Assembly: GCF_000380335.1 (NCBI RefSeq)
Contig: NC_021149.1
Location: 3,958,501 to 4,022,500, forward strand
Direction of reading: 5' to 3'
Origin: Azotobacter vinelandii CA
GTDB lineage: Bacteria > Pseudomonadota > Gammaproteobacteria > Pseudomonadales > Pseudomonadaceae
DNA length: 64,000 nucleotides
Below are positions 63,960 to 64,000 of this stretch, piece after piece. The notes beneath the pieces were generated by a model. That model was not told where the DNA came from. It searched no databases and worked only from the letters and a program-made list of their open reading frames with translations. Position 1 is the stretch's first letter; every line of letters begins with the position of its first letter. The position numbers were made by a program, and so were the translations under genes.

Positions 63960-64000
63960 TCAGCCGACGCGATAGTTCGGCGCTTCCTTGGTGATCTGCA
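63960..64000 (-). CDS. guaB: IMP dehydrogenase, last codons only
   Basis: The minus strand encodes QITKEAPNYRVG and a stop (63960-63962), the conserved C-terminus of IMP dehydrogenase. The rest of the gene lies beyond the right edge. Its position before guaA supports the call. Confidence 0.9.
   Translation of the reverse strand, partial: QITKEAPNYRVG

Overview
The window looks like chromosomal core sequence of a high-GC gammaproteobacterium of the Pseudomonadaceae, most probably Azotobacter. Nearly every gene has a recognisable pseudomonad counterpart, often in familiar order (ndvB-dapE-rlmA-csp; tsaB-adk-ppc; lysS-prfB; ffh-rpsP-rimM-trmD-rplS; hom-thrC with dsbC and xerD; purL-mltF-tadA; guaB-guaA). 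The genus call rests on a 122-residue [2Fe-2S] protein at 61299-61667 that I recognise as FeSII (Shethna protein II), which protects nitrogenase from oxygen in Azotobacter. No nitrogenase genes lie in the window. I saw no prophage, insertion sequence, CRISPR array, rRNA or tRNA.

Layout. 1-6583: the 5' part of an SMC-like ATPase, an ArsC/Spx-like protein, dapD, then the CSD sulfur system (csdA-csdE, and tcdA on the other strand) interrupted by an odd Gly-rich lipoprotein hydrolase. 6805-12182: ndvB (beta-1,3-glucan synthesis), dapE, rlmA, a small conserved protein and a cold-shock protein. 12469-15954: an ABC export operon of the GldA/GldF/GldG type. 16280-20878: a DUF4197 protein, rsmJ, an extensin-like peptidase, a DUF72 protein, tsaB and adk. 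21117-24314: ppc and a small conserved protein. 24317-29484: a tightly overlapping operon of macrodomain, membrane protein, alpha/beta hydrolase lipoprotein, AIM24-like protein, MATCAP/DUF1704-like putative metallopeptidase and lipoprotein, beside a TetR regulator. 29657-36799: lysS, prfB (with its programmed +1 frameshift), a DUF533 protein, an Old Yellow Enzyme, recJ and yaeQ. 36861-43443: a membrane diguanylate cyclase, a DUF3509 protein, thrC, hom, dsbC and xerD. 43515-49878: a thioesterase, the ribosomal/SRP operon, and divergent ypjD-corB. 49913-57537: purT, two Nudix hydrolases, an L,D-transpeptidase, a Nif3-like small protein and purL. 57688-64000: mltF, tadA, a Tat-exported multicopper oxidase, FeSII, guaA and the last codons of guaB.

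Functionally the window combines translation and tRNA/rRNA modification (prfB, lysS, tsaB, tcdA, tadA, trmD, rimM, rlmA, rsmJ, S16, L19), protein targeting (ffh), lysine/threonine precursor synthesis (dapD, dapE, hom, thrC), purine synthesis (purT, purL, guaA, guaB) and envelope functions (ndvB, mltF, L,D-transpeptidase, dsbC, lipoproteins). The parts most worth a second look are the FeSII locus with its AT-rich, palindrome-bearing leader, the six-gene macrodomain/MATCAP-like operon, and the lipoprotein hydrolase with Asp at the nucleophile elbow and a long glycine tract.
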